Assembly (NCBI RefSeq): GCF_003480255.1
Contig: NZ_QUIN01000006.1
Span: 1 to 64,000, forward strand
Length of the DNA stretch: 64,000 nucleotides
Direction of reading: 5' to 3'
Source of the DNA: Erysipelatoclostridium sp. AM42-17
Lineage (GTDB): Bacteria; Bacillota_I; Bacilli_A; Erysipelotrichales; Coprobacillaceae
Under the pieces are notes generated by a model. The model made no database searches, was not told where the DNA came from, and saw only the letters and a program-made list of their open reading frames with translations. Position numbers and translations under genes: made by a program. Shown here piece by piece: positions 41,875 through 50,552 of the stretch. Each line of letters starts with the position of its first letter. Position 1 is the stretch's first letter.

Positions 41875-42374
41875 ACTTGATGAATAATTTGTAATGTAAG
41901 ATTTTGTAGATTGTTTAAGTCTTGTTGATCAGGATGTGATAAAGCTTGTTCAAAGTTATTTAATGCGAGTTGTAATTGTTGATTATCAGGATTCTTTTTT
42001 AATAATGAAAGATAACGTTGTTTAACAGATTCTGGCATCTTTCCTTGACAAATAAAACAGTCAACAAGGGTAGTAGAAGCAGGAAGTATTTGTTTAAAAC
42101 GTTGTTTTAATTGGTCAAAATATGTTTGTGAACCCCCAAAACCGCATGTTGCAAAATAGACAATTTTTTTATTATCTAAGGTTTTTACATACTGTTGAAT
42201 AGATTCACTACAATTTCCTTTATCTGTCCAACTACCAATAAAATATAAATCAGCTTGGATTTCTTTTGGCTTCCCGATATAAACGATTTCTTCATTTTGA
42301 CAAGTCATTTCAATATGTTGAGCTAACATCTTGGTATTACCAGTAAGACTATCGTATATAATTGCTATTTTCAT
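41859..42374 (-). CDS. Flavodoxin-family protein
   Basis: 171 residues from the ATG eight bases after AAGGTGG; an upstream GTG at 42386 has no site. The FMN phosphate loop is YDSLTGNTKMLA, followed by LYFIGSWTDKGNC and FATCGFGGSQTYFD, which fit the other FMN contacts. A C-terminal extension (GKMPESVKQRYLSLLKKNP onward) resembles flavodoxin-like proteins of gut anaerobes, including, from memory, the BilS type associated with bilirubin reductase; no bilR-like gene is here, so that name is not applied. It probably transfers electrons to an unknown partner. Confidence 0.85.
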   Translation of the reverse strand: MKIAIIYDSLTGNTKMLAQHIEMTCQNEEIVYIGKPKEIQADLYFIGSWTDKGNCSESIQQYVKTLDNKKIVYFATCGFGGSQTYFDQLKQRFKQILPASTTLVDCFICQGKMPESVKQRYLSLLKKNPDNQQLQLALNNFEQALSHPDQQDLNNLQNLTLQIIHQVKNPQ

Positions 42375-42463
42375 GATTGATACCACCTTTTTTATTTATT
42401 ATAACAAAAATAAAAATGTGATGAAAATAAAAATAAGTTTTGTTTTTAAAATATATAGTTTTT

Positions 42464-42472
42464 TGATAGAAT
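42464..42472 (+). promoter_or_regulatory. Extended -10 promoter of the rapZ operon
   Basis: TGA-TAGAAT (42464-42472). The predicted start lies near 42479, which excludes the GTG at 42477 and supports the rapZ ATG at 42498. Confidence 0.5.
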
Positions 42473-42497
42473 AGGTGTGAAGAAAGGGTGTGAAATC

Positions 42498-43346
42498 ATG
42501 GATCAAAATGAAATTGTGATTGTGACAGGAATGTCAGGAGCAGGGAAGACAACTGCAATGGCTGTATTTGAAAATATGGCTTATCGTTGTATAGATAATT
42601 ATCCAGTAGCACTTTTAACTGAATTTGCTGAAATGATTCAACAATGTGCCAAGTATCAAAAGACGGCAATGGCTGTTAGTCTTGATGATGCTACAAAGGC
42701 TATTCGCATTTTATCAAATGTGGATTGGATTCATTTATCAGTTGTTTTTTTAGATTGTGATGATGAAGTTATCTTAAAAAGATATAAGGAAACAAGAAGA
42801 TGTCATCCTATTTTAATTGGAAATAAAGCATCTAGTTTAATGGAAGCTATAGAATTTGAACGTAAGATTGCTAATCCAATCATGAGATTAGCTAACTTTA
42901 CTATTGATACTACTAAATTAAAAAAAGCTAAATTACAAAATACGATTGAAAATTATTTTAATCAAAAGTCTGTAGATCCTTTCCGTATTAGTTTTGTATC
43001 ATTTGGATATAAATATGGGGTTCCTAAAGATGCAGATTTATTATTTGATGTAAGATTTTTACCAAATCCATTTTATATAGAAGAATTAAGACCACTTACA
43101 GGTAATGATAAAGCAGTTTATGATTATGTTATTGATAAACCAGAAACCCAAGTCTTTATCACAAAAATGCTAGATTTACTAGATTATTTATTAGCTGAAT
43201 ATGAAAAAGAAGGAAAGATGCATTTAATTATCGGAATTGGTTGTACCGGTGGACAACACCGTTCAGTAAGTTTAACTAATTATTTTGCTGATCATTATAG
43301 CCAAATCTATCAAGTTCATCGTTTGCATCGAGATGCTGATCATTAA
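42498..43346 (+). CDS. rapZ: RNase adapter RapZ / YvcJ-family nucleotide-binding protein
   Basis: 282 residues. Walker A is GMSGAGKTT (Gly11-Thr18). The C-terminal domain ends with IIGIGCTGGQHRSVSLTNYFADHY, the RapZ signature. In Bacillota the YvcJ protein is a GTPase/ATPase linked to competence and cell-envelope metabolism. The partner yvcK, usually between yvcJ and whiA, is missing here. The stop shares a base with the whiA start (TAATG). Confidence 0.94.
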   Translation: MDQNEIVIVTGMSGAGKTTAMAVFENMAYRCIDNYPVALLTEFAEMIQQCAKYQKTAMAVSLDDATKAIRILSNVDWIHLSVVFLDCDDEVILKRYKETRRCHPILIGNKASSLMEAIEFERKIANPIMRLANFTIDTTKLKKAKLQNTIENYFNQKSVDPFRISFVSFGYKYGVPKDADLLFDVRFLPNPFYIEELRPLTGNDKAVYDYVIDKPETQVFITKMLDLLDYLLAEYEKEGKMHLIIGIGCTGGQHRSVSLTNYFADHYSQIYQVHRLHRDADH

Positions 43347-44296
43347 TGAAAGTTTCTTTTGCTAGACAAGTTAAAGAAGAAGTGGTTTTTAATGATTTTG
43401 ATGAATGCTGTCAAAAGGCGTTATTAAGTTCTATAATTAAAATTAATGGGAATTTATCTTTATCAAATCAAGGCTTATTGCTTACGATTAGAACAGAAAA
43501 TGCTAAAATTGCATCAAAAGTTCATAAAATGTTAAAAGAACTGTATCATCCTAGTATTGAATTCATGGTTTCTCGTAAAATGAAGTTACAAAAAAATAAT
43601 GTTTATAAATTAAAAGTAACGAAAGCAAGAGAAATATTGGATGATTTAGGATTAATGAATGGTTTAGGTTTTCATCTTATTCCTAGTCAAAAGATTCTTT
43701 CTAAAGAATGTTGTCAAAGAGCTTTTCTTGCAGGAGTCTTTTTATCAAGTGGATCGGTGAATAATCCTGAAACTTCAAATTATCATTTAGAAATGTCTGT
43801 TAATGAAGAAGAATATGCAACTTATATTAAAGATTTAATGAATCATTTTGATTTAAATGCCAAAATGATAAAAAGAAGAAATAAGTATGTTGTTTATTTA
43901 AAATCATCAGAAAAAATAGGTGATTTTCTAAGAGCAATTGGTGCCAGCCAGTCCGTGCTTACTTTTGAAAGTACAAGAATTGATCGTAATATGTCTAATA
44001 CAGTGAATCGTTGGAATAATTGTGATATAGCTAATGAAGTCAAAACAATGGCTTCATCAAATAAACAATTAGAAGATATTAATATTGTAGATATGTTTAT
44101 GGGTATTGATATGCTAGACGAAAAAACAAGATCGGTAGCTTTAATTCGTAGAGCACATCCGGATTTATCTTTAAATGAATTATGTGATGTCTACTTTCAA
44201 GAAACGGGACAAACAATTAGTAAATCAGGATTGCATCATCGTTTTAAAAAGATCAGTGATGAAGCCCAAAAGTTATTAAAAATGGAGAATGAATAA
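43346..44296 (+). CDS. whiA: DNA-binding protein WhiA
   Basis: 316 residues with a LAGLIDADG-like N-terminal part (CCQRAFLAGVFLSSGSVNNPE) and a C-terminal helix-turn-helix (HPDLSLNELCDVYFQETGQTISKSGLHHRFKKI in pieces). In Bacillota WhiA helps control cell division and chromosome segregation. Genes on both sides overlap it by one base, indicating translational coupling in the rapZ-whiA-xre unit. Confidence 0.94.
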   Translation: MKVSFARQVKEEVVFNDFDECCQKALLSSIIKINGNLSLSNQGLLLTIRTENAKIASKVHKMLKELYHPSIEFMVSRKMKLQKNNVYKLKVTKAREILDDLGLMNGLGFHLIPSQKILSKECCQRAFLAGVFLSSGSVNNPETSNYHLEMSVNEEEYATYIKDLMNHFDLNAKMIKRRNKYVVYLKSSEKIGDFLRAIGASQSVLTFESTRIDRNMSNTVNRWNNCDIANEVKTMASSNKQLEDINIVDMFMGIDMLDEKTRSVALIRRAHPDLSLNELCDVYFQETGQTISKSGLHHRFKKISDEAQKLLKMENE

Positions 44297-44514
44297 TGAA
44301 AGTGGAAGTAAAGTTTGGTCAACGTCTTAAAGATATAAGAAATAACCAGAATATTTCCCAAGAAGAATTATCCTTTCGGTGTGGTTTATCAAAAAATTAT
44401 ATTTCTGATGTTGAACGAGGAACGAGAAATATATCATTACAGGCAATAGAAAAATTAGCAAAAGGATTACAAGTAAGTATAAAAGAGTTATTTGATTTTA
44501 AGGAGGACGAATAA
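44296..44514 (+). CDS. Small XRE-family helix-turn-helix protein
   Basis: 72 residues, nearly all one XRE/Cro DNA-binding domain: FGQRLKDIRNNQNISQEELSFRCGLSKNYISDVERGTRNISLQAIEKLAKGLQ. There is no second domain, so it may act as a dimeric repressor or as an antitoxin-like factor. It is coupled to whiA by a TAATG overlap and to the next gene in the same way. Its target is unknown; the CptIN-like relic is convergent downstream, but the coupling places it in the whiA operon. Confidence 0.88.
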   Translation: MKVEVKFGQRLKDIRNNQNISQEELSFRCGLSKNYISDVERGTRNISLQAIEKLAKGLQVSIKELFDFKEDE

Positions 44515-44795
44515 TGCCATTATATGAAGTTATTTTAATTGTAGCTGTAATAGTTATTGTATTAAGTTTAATATTCCATTTATTGTTTAGTCCAATTACA
44601 TGGATTATTGTTGCTATCTTGTTTATTTATTCAATGATTAAACGTCATTTTTATCAAAAAGAGATGGATGAATATAACAGAGAATTTGAAAGACAAGCTG
44701 AAGAAAAGAAAAGAGCTTATCAATCAGGAGAAGCTTATCGTTCAGGAAGCGATGATATTATTGACGTAAACTATACAGAAAAAGAAGATGATTAA
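44514..44795 (+). CDS. Small membrane protein, unknown
   Basis: 93 residues. Two adjacent hydrophobic segments (about 4-25 and 27-44) precede a charged, likely helical tail (RHFYQKEMDEYNREFERQAEEKKRAY) ending in acidic residues. I do not recognise the family. It is the last gene of the rapZ-whiA-xre unit, overlapping xre by one base, with GGAGGACGA as its site, and it stops just before a terminator. Confidence 0.7.
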   Translation: MPLYEVILIVAVIVIVLSLIFHLLFSPITWIIVAILFIYSMIKRHFYQKEMDEYNREFERQAEEKKRAYQSGEAYRSGSDDIIDVNYTEKEDD

Positions 44796-45280
44796 GGAAC
44801 AAAGTGATGACTTTGTTCCTTTTTTAATGTGTTATATATTTTTATGACATCGACTTGTGTTGGCATGAATTTAACACCTCGCATTAACATGTTTTTTACT
44901 CTTTTTGCCTTTTTATCAATTATTCTTATTTGATGCTCACTTTATAAAATCAAATGATTCCCTGCTATTGTATACTTGCGTTCTATATATTTTTCAGTAA
45001 TAGGAAACATATCTTGAATAAGAAAAACACTTTCTTTATCATTGTCTAGCATAGTGATATGAAGAATATCACATTTTTTTCCTTCTTTTTCTTTCAAATT
45101 AATGATTTTTTTATACTTGTGAATTTTACTTGATAAAGGAATCATCCAATATATTTCATTATCTTCTTCTTTTAAACAATAGTAATGAGGTCTATTTTGT
45201 TTTTTATTCCCTTTGAGATAAGGATCAGACATTTTTTCAAAGAAACTATCTTTTATTATATAAAAACCAGATTTAATCAT
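44792..45280 (-). pseudogene. Type III toxin CptN/ToxN-like, broken by an in-frame stop
   Basis: The first 112 codons read MIKSGFYIIKDSFFEKM, NRPHYYCLKEEDNEIYWMIPLSSKIHKYKKII (in parts), KKCDILHITMLDND and SVFLIQDMFPITEKYI, then TAA (44944-44942) after AGNHLIL. Reading on in the same frame gives 49 more sense codons, SEHQIRIIDKKAKRV and MRGVKFMPTQVDVIKIYN, before a stop at 44794-44792. The SSKI, SVFLIQxMFP and GVKFxPTQxDV pattern matches what I recall of CptN-family endoribonucleases, about 160 residues. The last codons run into the whiA-operon terminator. AAAGGAG is kept. Confidence 0.8.
44794..44826 (+). terminator. Terminator of the rapZ-whiA operon
   Basis: AAGGAACAAAGT-GATG-ACTTTGTTCCTT followed by T residues. 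Confidence 0.9.
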
Positions 45281-45302
45281 ATTGAATTCTCCTTTTGAAT
45301 AT

Positions 45303-45333
45303 AAAAAAGTCCTTCACTTTGAGTGAAGAACTT
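45303..45333 (-). terminator. Terminator between antitoxin RNA and toxin relic
   Basis: On the minus strand AAGTTCTTCACT-CAA-AGTGAAGGACTT is followed by six T. A terminator between promoter and toxin gene is characteristic of type III toxin-antitoxin loci, where it sets the RNA:mRNA ratio. Confidence 0.85.
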
Positions 45334-45391
45334 ACACTTACACCCCAACCATTTATATTCCGCATATTGGTCAGCGGTATACTTTCTTTGC
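45334..45391 (-). ncRNA. Candidate type III antitoxin RNA (CptI-like)
   Basis: Between a predicted start near 45391 and the terminator lies about 58 nt. CCGC (45377-45374) and GCGG (45363-45360) pair around a loop holding ACCAA, whose CCAA can pair with the TTGG of GGTTGGGG downstream, an H-type pseudoknot layout like type III antitoxins. Only one unit is seen rather than tandem repeats. Confidence 0.6.
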
Positions 45392-45397
45392 AAAAAG

Positions 45398-45426
45398 ATT
45401 ATATCAACTATTCATGATAAGGTCAA
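45398..45426 (-). promoter_or_regulatory. Promoter of the antitoxin RNA
   Basis: On the minus strand TTGACC (45426-45421), a 17-base spacer and TATAAT (45403-45398). It is one of the best promoters in the window. Confidence 0.85.
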
Positions 45427-45555
45427 TTAAACTCATGTTTTTATTGAATAATATATTTTGTTGATTTAATTTCGATACAAAAATGATTATAGAAAGAAAC
45501 AAGTTGCAATGTGTTAAAATTAAATCATAGAAAATATATGAAAGAAGATATAAAT

Positions 45556-46023
45556 ATGAAAGATCAAATCACTTATAAATTATTAAATAATGATCATCTA
45601 GATTTATTGGTTCAACTGAGAATAAAAGATCTAAATATGTATTCCAATAAGAAGATAAGTCAAGAAACAATAGAAAATATTAAAAACTTTTATAGTCATA
45701 AAATTGAAAATGGTGAATGTCATACGCTGGTAGGTTATCATTTAAATAAAATTATGGCTACGGCAACAATTTATTATTATCACATTCTACCAAGCAATGA
45801 AAATATGATGGGAAAAGTTGGTCAAATTACCAATGTATGGGTAGAAAAATCATATCGACATCAAGGAATAGGTCGATATATGATTCATTATTTAATAAGT
45901 CATTATCAAAGAGATGTTGGCATGATATGTTTGAACAGTTCAAATGAAGGCATGGAAATGTATGTAAAACTGGGGTTTAATAAAAAAGATAATTATTTGG
46001 TTTATTATCCAAACAATGTATAA
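45556..46023 (+). CDS. GNAT-family N-acetyltransferase
   Basis: 155 residues from the ATG near 45556; the frame opens earlier (GTG 45511, ATG 45538) and the start is uncertain because AAGAAG is only a weak site. The acetyl-CoA motif is VEKSYRHQGIGRYMIHYLI, preceded by QITNVWV and followed by LNSSNEGMEMYVKLGFNKKDNY. Substrate unknown. It is monocistronic and lies next to the toxin relic. Confidence 0.85.
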   Translation: MKDQITYKLLNNDHLDLLVQLRIKDLNMYSNKKISQETIENIKNFYSHKIENGECHTLVGYHLNKIMATATIYYYHILPSNENMMGKVGQITNVWVEKSYRHQGIGRYMIHYLISHYQRDVGMICLNSSNEGMEMYVKLGFNKKDNYLVYYPNNV

Positions 46024-46162
46024 TTTCCTTATTTTTATGACTAATATTGGTAATAATGAATAAAAAAGAGGAATTATATTTTATATACTGACTTAGTCAT
46101 TACATTTGACCATTCTTTTTAGATGATGGTTATGGTAAAATGGAGACGCTAGGAGTGGTCGT

Positions 46163-47344
46163 ATGAAATGTTCAAATTGTCAATGTGAATTAAAAGAGGA
46201 TATGGTCTTTTGTCCAAATTGTGGTCAAAAGATTCAAAAATACAAATCTTGTATACACTGTGGGGTTGCTATCGCAAAAGATGCAACGATATGCCCATTG
46301 TGTAAAACAAAACAAGAGGTGGTTTCTAAGCAAGTTGATCCTTATGCTGGGTATTGGAAAAAGCCTAAAGTTTGGATTGTTTCACTATTATGTATTTTTC
46401 TTGCTTTAGGATTAGTGACTTATATGCAAAGTCATCCCTTACGTGTGTCTAATCAAACAGGAATAACTTTAAAAGGAAATTATTCAAGAGAAAGTTATTA
46501 TTGTAATAATCAATATGGTGGACATGTTGCTAAAGATAAAAATTATTTATATTATGTCATGAATCAATCATTATATCGCTTAGATCATCATTTAGAAAAT
46601 AAAGAATTAGTTTTAGATGATTGTGAGGGGTATTTAACGTTAGTTGATCAAGAATTATATTATTGTGATCAAGATTATAATTATTATTGTTATAATTTAA
46701 AAACAAAAGAGAAGAAATTGATTCAAGAAAAGATTTATTATCCGGTTATTTATCAAGATAAATTGTACTATCAAAAAGATCAAGATAACGAAAGTATTTA
46801 TTGTTATGACTTAAAGAGTGAAGAAGATCATAAATTAAATAATGAAGTATCTTATGATTTAATGATTGATGAAAAGAATCAAAAATTATATTATTTATCA
46901 CCAGTTGATAAAAAGAATACTTTAAAAGTGATGGATTTAGACGGACAAAATAGTCAAACTATTTATGATCAAGAAGAATGTGAAACTCTCACAATGAATC
47001 AAAACCAATTATTTGTTGCTACAGGTGACGGTATTATTCAAATATCAAAGAAAGATCATCAAGTTAAACAGTTAGTAAAGACAGGTTCACTGGTTCAAAT
47101 TTATCAAGATGATTTATTGTTTGTTAATAATCAAGGAATTCAAAGATTATCGTTAGATAGTCATAAACAAACTACATTTTATAAAGGCATGGTGACATCA
47201 TTGGAAGTTATTGGACAAGATATCATCATTGATAGTTATCAAGACAATAAAACTATGACTTTATTAGTGGATGAAAAAGGAACAATTAAAGAATTAAAAC
47301 AATCTCAAGCGGTGAATAAATTTGATGATGCAAGAGATTTTTAA
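46163..47344 (+). CDS. Zinc-ribbon, membrane-anchored protein with beta-propeller-like ectodomain
   Basis: 393 residues. Two zinc ribbons open the protein (CSNCQCELKEDMVFCPNCG and CIHCGVAIAKDATICPLC), a single helix lies near 74-92, and the rest is outside. The ectodomain shows repeated short units with LYY/LYYxxxQ patterns (KNYLYYVMNQSLYRLD, QELYYCDQDYNYYCYN, QKLYYLSPVDKKNTL), like DUF5050-type propellers. No enzyme motif is seen. It precedes murF by 12 bases, so an envelope-linked sensor or scaffold role is possible but unproven. AGGAGTGGT is the ribosome site. Confidence 0.75.
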   Translation: MKCSNCQCELKEDMVFCPNCGQKIQKYKSCIHCGVAIAKDATICPLCKTKQEVVSKQVDPYAGYWKKPKVWIVSLLCIFLALGLVTYMQSHPLRVSNQTGITLKGNYSRESYYCNNQYGGHVAKDKNYLYYVMNQSLYRLDHHLENKELVLDDCEGYLTLVDQELYYCDQDYNYYCYNLKTKEKKLIQEKIYYPVIYQDKLYYQKDQDNESIYCYDLKSEEDHKLNNEVSYDLMIDEKNQKLYYLSPVDKKNTLKVMDLDGQNSQTIYDQEECETLTMNQNQLFVATGDGIIQISKKDHQVKQLVKTGSLVQIYQDDLLFVNNQGIQRLSLDSHKQTTFYKGMVTSLEVIGQDIIIDSYQDNKTMTLLVDEKGTIKELKQSQAVNKFDDARDF

Positions 47345-47356
47345 AGGAGAATCAAG

Positions 47357-48703
47357 ATGTATGTATATGAAATAGTAGAAGCAACAAAAGGAACATTAGT
47401 GTCGGGAAATATAAACCAGGATATTACTTTCTTTAGCCAAGATAGTCGTCAAATGGCACAAGGTGGCATGTATATTCCCTTAAAAGGAGAACGCTTTGAT
47501 GGTCATGATTTTATTGAAAGTGCCTTTGATACTGGGGCTGATGCGATTATTAGTCATAAAGATGTAAGTTATCCAGACAAAATTGTAATTCGTGTTCAAG
47601 ATACGATGCAGGCTTTAAAGGATATGGCTATATATTTAAGAGAACATCGACCAGTTAAAGTTGTTGGGGTGACTGGAAGTGTTGGAAAAACAAGTACAAG
47701 AGATATGATTTACAGTGTGATTAAACAAAAATATCACACTTTAAAAACAGAAGGAAATTATAATAATGAAATAGGTTTACCGCTTACTATTCTTCGTTAT
47801 GTAAATGAAGAAGTGATGGTTTTAGAAATGGGAATGAATCATTTAAAAGAAATGTCTCGTTTATCTTATATTGCTAGACCTGATATTGCTTGTATTACGA
47901 ATGTTGGTACAGCTCATATTGGAGAACTTGGAAGTAGAGAAAATATTTTAAAAGCAAAATTAGAGATTGTTGATGGAATGAAAGAGGGGAGTTCTTTAGT
48001 TATTAATGATGATAATGATATGTTGCATACAGTATCATTAGAAAATATGAATGTGATTCGCTGTGGACATCAAGATGAAGATCAATATTGTCTAAAAAAT
48101 GTTGTTTTAAATGAAAATGATAGTGATTTTGATGTGATGATTGACGGTCAATTAGAACATTTTCATTTAAATGTTCAAGGTGAACATAATGTCAGTAATG
48201 CGTTGATTGCCATAGCGATAGGAAGAGCTTTAGATATTGATGTAGCAGCGATACAAAAAGGACTTGCAGATTTTGTGTTAACTAAAAATCGTATGGATGT
48301 GATTAATATTGATCATGGGGTGACTTTAATTGATGGGACTTATAACGCTAATGTTGACTCCATGATTTCTAGCCTTGCCGTGTTATCACGTTATCAAAGA
48401 AGAAAAATTGCAGTTCTTGCAGATATGTTAGAATTAGGTGATTATAGTGAATCTTTACATCGTCAAGTTGGTAAGAGTGTTGTTGATCATCATATTGATG
48501 TTCTAGCTTGTGTAGGGAAAGAAGCCCATTATATTGGAGAAGAAGCATTAAAACAAGGTATGAAGGAAGTTTATTGTTTTGATGATAATGAAGCATTACT
48601 TGCTTTTTTAAAGGAAGAACTAGAAGAAAAAGATATTGTTTTATTAAAAGGAAGTCATGGTATGCATTTAAAAGAAATTGTTGATGCCTTGATGAAGGGA
48701 TAA
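47357..48703 (+). CDS. murF: UDP-N-acetylmuramoyl-tripeptide--D-alanyl-D-alanine ligase
   Basis: 448 residues. ATP loop VVGVTGSVGKTSTRDMI, carbamylated-Lys/Mur-ligase region KTEGNYNNEIGLPLTIL, VLEMGMNHLKEMS and the C-terminal DGTYNANVDSMISSL with LADMLELG. It adds D-Ala-D-Ala to the muramyl tripeptide in peptidoglycan precursor synthesis. The ddl gene, which makes its substrate, is two genes downstream. AAAGGAGAA is the site. Confidence 0.96.
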   Translation: MYVYEIVEATKGTLVSGNINQDITFFSQDSRQMAQGGMYIPLKGERFDGHDFIESAFDTGADAIISHKDVSYPDKIVIRVQDTMQALKDMAIYLREHRPVKVVGVTGSVGKTSTRDMIYSVIKQKYHTLKTEGNYNNEIGLPLTILRYVNEEVMVLEMGMNHLKEMSRLSYIARPDIACITNVGTAHIGELGSRENILKAKLEIVDGMKEGSSLVINDDNDMLHTVSLENMNVIRCGHQDEDQYCLKNVVLNENDSDFDVMIDGQLEHFHLNVQGEHNVSNALIAIAIGRALDIDVAAIQKGLADFVLTKNRMDVINIDHGVTLIDGTYNANVDSMISSLAVLSRYQRRKIAVLADMLELGDYSESLHRQVGKSVVDHHIDVLACVGKEAHYIGEEALKQGMKEVYCFDDNEALLAFLKEELEEKDIVLLKGSHGMHLKEIVDALMKG

Positions 48704-48705
48704 TC

Positions 48706-49332
48706 ATGAAAAAGAAAAAACTGCGTTTAAAAAAACAACCCTTCTTTATTCTTATTATTTGTTTGTTAGGTTTATTTGCTTTTTCTTTTTATCAGTTAAT
48801 TGAAGAACATTTAAAAGTAGAAAATGATTTAGTTTCTTCTGAAGTATCAGCGTATCATGATACACTGACAAAATATGCTAAACAAAATCAAATTGAAGAG
48901 TATGTAACTTTATTAGAAGCCATGATGATGCAAGAATCAGGGGGTAATGGTCTTGATCCTATGCAATCTAGTGAGTGTGAATTTAACCAACAGTATGAAA
49001 AGAAGCCTAATGCGATTACAGAACCAGAGTATTCAATTCAAGTGGGAGTTAAATATTTTGCTAAATGTTTAAAGAAGGCCAAAGTAACATCGCTAGATGA
49101 TAAAAATAAAATTTATTTAGCTTTACAAGGATATAATTATGGGGTTGGATATATATACTATGTTAATCTTCATGGTGGTAAGTATACATATCAAAATGCA
49201 ATAGATTTTTCTAATAAGTGTAAACAAGAAAAAAATGTGAGTGTATATGGAGATAGTAAGTATGTTTATCATGTTTTACGTTACTATCAAGATACGTCAT
49301 TTGTAGATGATTGGTTGGAATTATATCATTAA
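48706..49332 (+). CDS. Lysozyme-like (CwlT N-domain type) cell-wall hydrolase
   Basis: 208 residues. A cytoplasmic KKKKLRLKKQ start and one helix (about 14-32) anchor an outside lysozyme-like domain: YVTLLEAMMMQESGGNGLDPMQSSE holds the likely catalytic Glu, with ALQGYNYGVGYI and YVYHVLRYY downstream. This single-domain form lacks the NlpC/P60 part of full CwlT. It likely cuts glycan strands during growth. It starts two bases after murF in the same operon. Confidence 0.85.
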   Translation: MKKKKLRLKKQPFFILIICLLGLFAFSFYQLIEEHLKVENDLVSSEVSAYHDTLTKYAKQNQIEEYVTLLEAMMMQESGGNGLDPMQSSECEFNQQYEKKPNAITEPEYSIQVGVKYFAKCLKKAKVTSLDDKNKIYLALQGYNYGVGYIYYVNLHGGKYTYQNAIDFSNKCKQEKNVSVYGDSKYVYHVLRYYQDTSFVDDWLELYH

Positions 49333-49389
49333 TGATTGAATGTTGATGGTTTAAGAGTATAATTCAAGTGAAATGAAAAGGAGAATAAG

Positions 49390-50430
49390 ATGAAACAAAA
49401 ATTAATTGTTATTTGTGGGGGACAATCAAGTGAACATATTGTTTCACGTATGTCTTGTACTTCAGTATTAAATAATTTAAATAAAGATAAATATGATGTG
49501 ACTTTAGTGGGAATTGATAAAGATGGAACTTGGTATCAATTACCTTTAGATATTCCTGATTTAAGTCAAGATAGTTGGTTGGATCGTGCAACAAAGATTG
49601 ATCAAGTATTTGATTTATTAAAACAACAAGATGTTGCTTTTCCTGTTTTACATGGAGCTTATGGTGAAGATGGAACAATTCAAGGTTTATTTGAATTAGC
49701 AAATCTTCCTTATGTAGGATGTCGTGTTTTAGCTTCAGCTGTATCAATGGATAAGATTTATACTAAAAAGATTTTAGAAACTGTAGGGATTCCTCAAGTT
49801 AAATCTTTATATATTAAAAAGAGATATGATGGTGATTTAGTGGTTGTTGATCATCAATTTAATGAAATTAAAGATGTTGAAACAACAATTAAAGAAGAAC
49901 TTGGTTTTCCATGCTTTATTAAAGCAAGCCGCTCAGGTTCGAGTGTAGGATGCTATCGTGTAGATAAACAAGCCGATTTAATGAGCAAATTATTAGACGC
50001 TGCAAAATATGATCGTCATATTGTTGTTGAAGAATGTGTAGATTGTATTGAACTTGAAACAGCAGTATTAGGTAACGATGATCCAATTGTTTCTCGTGTT
50101 GGACAAATTATGCCTCATGGAGAATTCTATACTTTTGAATCAAAATATGAAGATGCTGAAAGTAAGACATGTATTCCAGCTTTAGTAGATCAAAATATCC
50201 AGGAAAAAATTAGAGACTATGCTTTGAAAGTATTTAAAGCTGTAGATGGACATGGTTTATCAAGGGTAGATTTCTTTTTAGATAAGAAAACAAATCAAAT
50301 TTATTTAAATGAAATTAATACTTTACCTGGATTTACTAAGATTTCTATGTATCCTCAATTAATGAATGATTTTGGTATTAGTTATAGTGAATTATTAGAT
50401 CGTGTTATTCTTTTAGCGTTTGATAGATAA
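49390..50430 (+). CDS. ddl: D-alanine--D-alanine ligase
   Basis: 346 residues with ATP-grasp layout. The N-terminal domain has CGGQSSEHIVSRMSC, the middle has HGAYGEDGTIQG and CFIKASRSGSSVGCYRV, and the metal/ATP site has GLSRVDFFLDK and YLNEINTLPGFTKISMYPQLM. It joins two D-Ala for MurF. An AAAAGGAGAA site lies before the ATG. No clear terminator follows; a dyad TTGTG/CACAA at 50481-50500 lies in the gap. Confidence 0.95.
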   Translation: MKQKLIVICGGQSSEHIVSRMSCTSVLNNLNKDKYDVTLVGIDKDGTWYQLPLDIPDLSQDSWLDRATKIDQVFDLLKQQDVAFPVLHGAYGEDGTIQGLFELANLPYVGCRVLASAVSMDKIYTKKILETVGIPQVKSLYIKKRYDGDLVVVDHQFNEIKDVETTIKEELGFPCFIKASRSGSSVGCYRVDKQADLMSKLLDAAKYDRHIVVEECVDCIELETAVLGNDDPIVSRVGQIMPHGEFYTFESKYEDAESKTCIPALVDQNIQEKIRDYALKVFKAVDGHGLSRVDFFLDKKTNQIYLNEINTLPGFTKISMYPQLMNDFGISYSELLDRVILLAFDR

Positions 50431-50517
50431 TTTTATGGTAATCCTAAATATTAATAAATGAATTTGGATGCTACTAAAGATTGTGCAAAAATTAACACAA
50501 TTTCTTAGTTAAAAGGG

Positions 50518-50546
50518 TTGACTTTATCAAGAAAAAAGACTAACAT
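50518..50546 (+). promoter_or_regulatory. Promoter of the leu-ilv leader
   Basis: TTGACT (50518-50523), 17-base spacer, TAACAT (50541-50546). Confidence 0.65.
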
Positions 50547-50552
50547 AATAGT

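Noticed and set aside
41859..42374. BilS of a bilirubin-reductase operon
   Set aside because: Resembles that flavodoxin type but no bilR-like gene is adjacent; only the family is claimed.
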